22,346 nt of DNA from a virus. The notes under the pieces were generated by a model. It was not told the DNA's origin and did no database searches. It was given only the letters and a program-made list of their open reading frames with translations. Positions 20,768-22,346 of this stretch are shown here, one piece after another; positions within the stretch are counted from its first letter, which is position 1; every line of letters begins with the position of its first letter. The stretch covers positions 1 through 22,346 of IMG/VR virus record IMGVR_UViG_3300042352_000165; one strand, written 5' to 3'. The position numbers were made by a program, and so were the translations under genes.

Positions 20768-22346
20768 TATTTTGCCTGACCCCACTTATCAACGATGTTT
20801 ACTTCTGCAATAAGAGGAACAGTTATTTCCCTCAACTTGACTCCCTCCATAGACTCACGAATTGCTTCAGCCACTTCTTCCGCACGGTCTTCTGGTGCAA
20901 TCGTTACTAGTTCATCGTGAACTGTAAGGATTACATTGATATCAGACTCCTCGGTAAAACAAGAGTGGGCGCGAATTAACGCAAGCTTCATAATGTCCGC
21001 TGCGGAACCCTGAATCATCGTGTTGAAAGCTTGTCGCTCAGCACGAGACAGTAGGCCCATATCGTTGCTCTTGAGGTCAGGGATGTAACGACGGCGACCA
21101 AACAAGGTTTCTACGTACGGAATAGAGCCCGCTTCTTTAGCCATCCTTACTACCTTGCCTTTATACTTAGCAATCGATGAGAACTTAGCCTCAAAGTCTT
21201 TAAGGAGCTTCTTGGCTTCAGGAACAGAACAACCAATGCTTGCCGCAATCTTGTCTGGTCCTACACCATACGAGATAGCAAGTACAAGCACTTTACCAGC
21301 CTTGCGGTCTACGCCCATAGTGTCACCAATAGTTGTGTAAACATCGCCACCAGTCAGATAGTTTTCCATAAGAACAGGGTCTTTAGAAAGTGCTGCAATA
21401 ACTCGTGGTTCAATCTGAGAATAGTCAGCAACAACAAGCTTATGGCCTGGAGGAGCTACGAATAAATTACGCACGAGTTTTCCGTAGTCACCAGATGATG
21501 GAATGTTTTGCAAATTAGGTTCTGACGATGAAAAACGACCTGTTTCTGCACCGTGCGATTTAAAGTTGGTGTGAACACGTCCGTTAATAAGTAGTGACTT
21601 ACGCTCCGTAATCTTTTCCTTACCGTTAGTCGTACGCTTTACCTCACCACCAGTATAAGGAGTTACATAAGTAGTCATAAGTTTGTTCAAGTCGGAGTAC
21701 TCCAGAAGTGCGTCTACCAAAGAATCTTTTCCACGGTAGTACTCAAGCGCTTCAGCTGAGCAAGAGTAGTGGTTGTGGTCCAGCTTTTCATTACGCCTCT
21801 GAGCCTCCTGGCCTTTTGCAGTAAGAACATTCTTAAACTTTACATTTGGTTTTATTCTTGGACTTGCTCCACCAAACAGTAGCTCCTGCTTAACTGGTAC
21901 AGAGTTAATAGAGAACGCCTTACCTGCAAGCTTGTAGCACTTAGCCTCAGCAGCAAGCTTGTCCCGCTCAATCTGCTCTGCAAGAGTCTCTAGCGTGTCC
22001 TGGTCAATGTACGCACCAGTCAACTCCATATCGCAAAGAGCTGCTACGACGTCCATTTCAAGTTTCCAAACCTTAGTCAAGTTACCCGTAATCTTTGGGG
22101 ATAACGTCTTGTAAAGTTTCCAGGTTACCTCGGCGTCGATGCCTGAATACTTAGCAACTTCAGAAAAACTGTGAAGAGCAACGTTCTCTCCTACGCCTTT
22201 TTCTACGTCAATATTCAGTTCACGTTTTACGCACGCTGCAAGCCCTAGAGAGTTTTTGTTCATGTTGTTGATGATAAAAGACGCAATCATAGTGTCAAAG
22301 TATGGTTTAGAGGGGACTTTGCCTCCGTAATACTTTGCAACAGATT
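20767..22346 (-). CDS. polA: DNA polymerase I (family A), N-terminus beyond the window
   Basis: The frame is open through the right edge, so the start is not seen. At the visible N-terminus YFDTMIASF and YSGIDAEVTW (the Tyr-x3-Asp of exonuclease motif III) show a 3'-5' proofreading domain. Polymerase motifs follow: ADYSQIEPR (motif A; Pro replaces the usual Leu of IELR), RKAGKVLVLAISYG (the O helix), AERQAFNTMIQGSAADIMK and TVHDELV (motif C). The O-helix position equivalent to Phe762 of Escherichia coli is Leu (codon at 21280-21282). It is the first visible gene of the replication operon. Confidence 0.95.
   Translation of the reverse strand, partial: SVAKYYGGKVPSKPYFDTMIASFIINNMNKNSLGLAACVKRELNIDVEKGVGENVALHSFSEVAKYSGIDAEVTWKLYKTLSPKITGNLTKVWKLEMDVVAALCDMELTGAYIDQDTLETLAEQIERDKLAAEAKCYKLAGKAFSINSVPVKQELLFGGASPRIKPNVKFKNVLTAKGQEAQRRNEKLDHNHYSCSAEALEYYRGKDSLVDALLEYSDLNKLMTTYVTPYTGGEVKRTTNGKEKITERKSLLINGRVHTNFKSHGAETGRFSSSEPNLQNIPSSGDYGKLVRNLFVAPPGHKLVVADYSQIEPRVIAALSKDPVLMENYLTGGDVYTTIGDTMGVDRKAGKVLVLAISYGVGPDKIAASIGCSVPEAKKLLKDFEAKFSSIAKYKGKVVRMAKEAGSIPYVETLFGRRRYIPDLKSNDMGLLSRAERQAFNTMIQGSAADIMKLALIRAHSCFTEESDINVILTVHDELVTIAPEDRAEEVAEAIRESMEGVKLREITVPLIAEVNIVDKWGQAK

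Overview
The window looks like part of the genome of a tailed phage that infects an actinobacterium. Two WhiB-family iron-sulfur regulators (278..505 and 18125..18454) are the main taxonomic evidence, since this family is confined to Actinobacteria and their phages. Phage-type replication genes, very tight gene packing (most junctions are TAATG, ATGA or GTGA overlaps) and an almost unbroken minus-strand orientation support a phage origin. The base composition is only moderate in G+C by eye, which would fit a low-GC actinobacterial host such as freshwater lineages; that is inference. No capsid, portal, tail, large terminase, integrase, tRNA or CRISPR was recognised.

Layout, left to right. (1) 1..540: a two-gene plus-strand island, a small HicA-like protein overlapping a WhiB-like regulator, closed by a hairpin that faces the convergent minus-strand genes. 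(2) 557..2808: an adenosylcobalamin-dependent (class II) ribonucleotide reductase with a small conserved partner. (3) 2961..5912: a tightly overlapped cluster of a nucleotidyltransferase-fold protein, a 30-residue cysteine-rich microprotein, a HAD-like protein and a two-domain protein whose first half resembles tRNA-guanine transglycosylase/DpdA enzymes. (4) 5929..7128: four small proteins, including one with two CxxC pairs. (5) 7222..14025: a block of eleven unrecognised proteins, many low-complexity, some visibly sharing modules with each other; possibly internal virion or ejection proteins, but this is not shown. (6) 14059..14352: a SpoVS-family protein. (7) 14410..22346: replication and recombination genes: RuvC-like resolvase, several small proteins, a DUF1599/Nmad1-type protein, a possible recombination mediator, a Cas4-like Fe-S exonuclease, the second WhiB, a PD-(D/E)XK resolvase-like nuclease, RecA/UvsX recombinase, a zinc-ribbon protein and a family A DNA polymerase that runs off the right edge.

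Region 7 is transcribed leftward and looks like one long operon: polymerase first, then recombinase, nucleases and resolvases, as expected for recombination-linked replication. The reductase at the far end of the same strand would supply deoxynucleotides. Five genes absent from a simple long-ORF view are added here (4945..5037, 6213..6338, 15778..15891, 15891..15980, and the re-started 16192..16440). Starts were also revised for the genes ending at 7675, 12366, 18751 and 20363, using ribosome-binding sites and overlaps.
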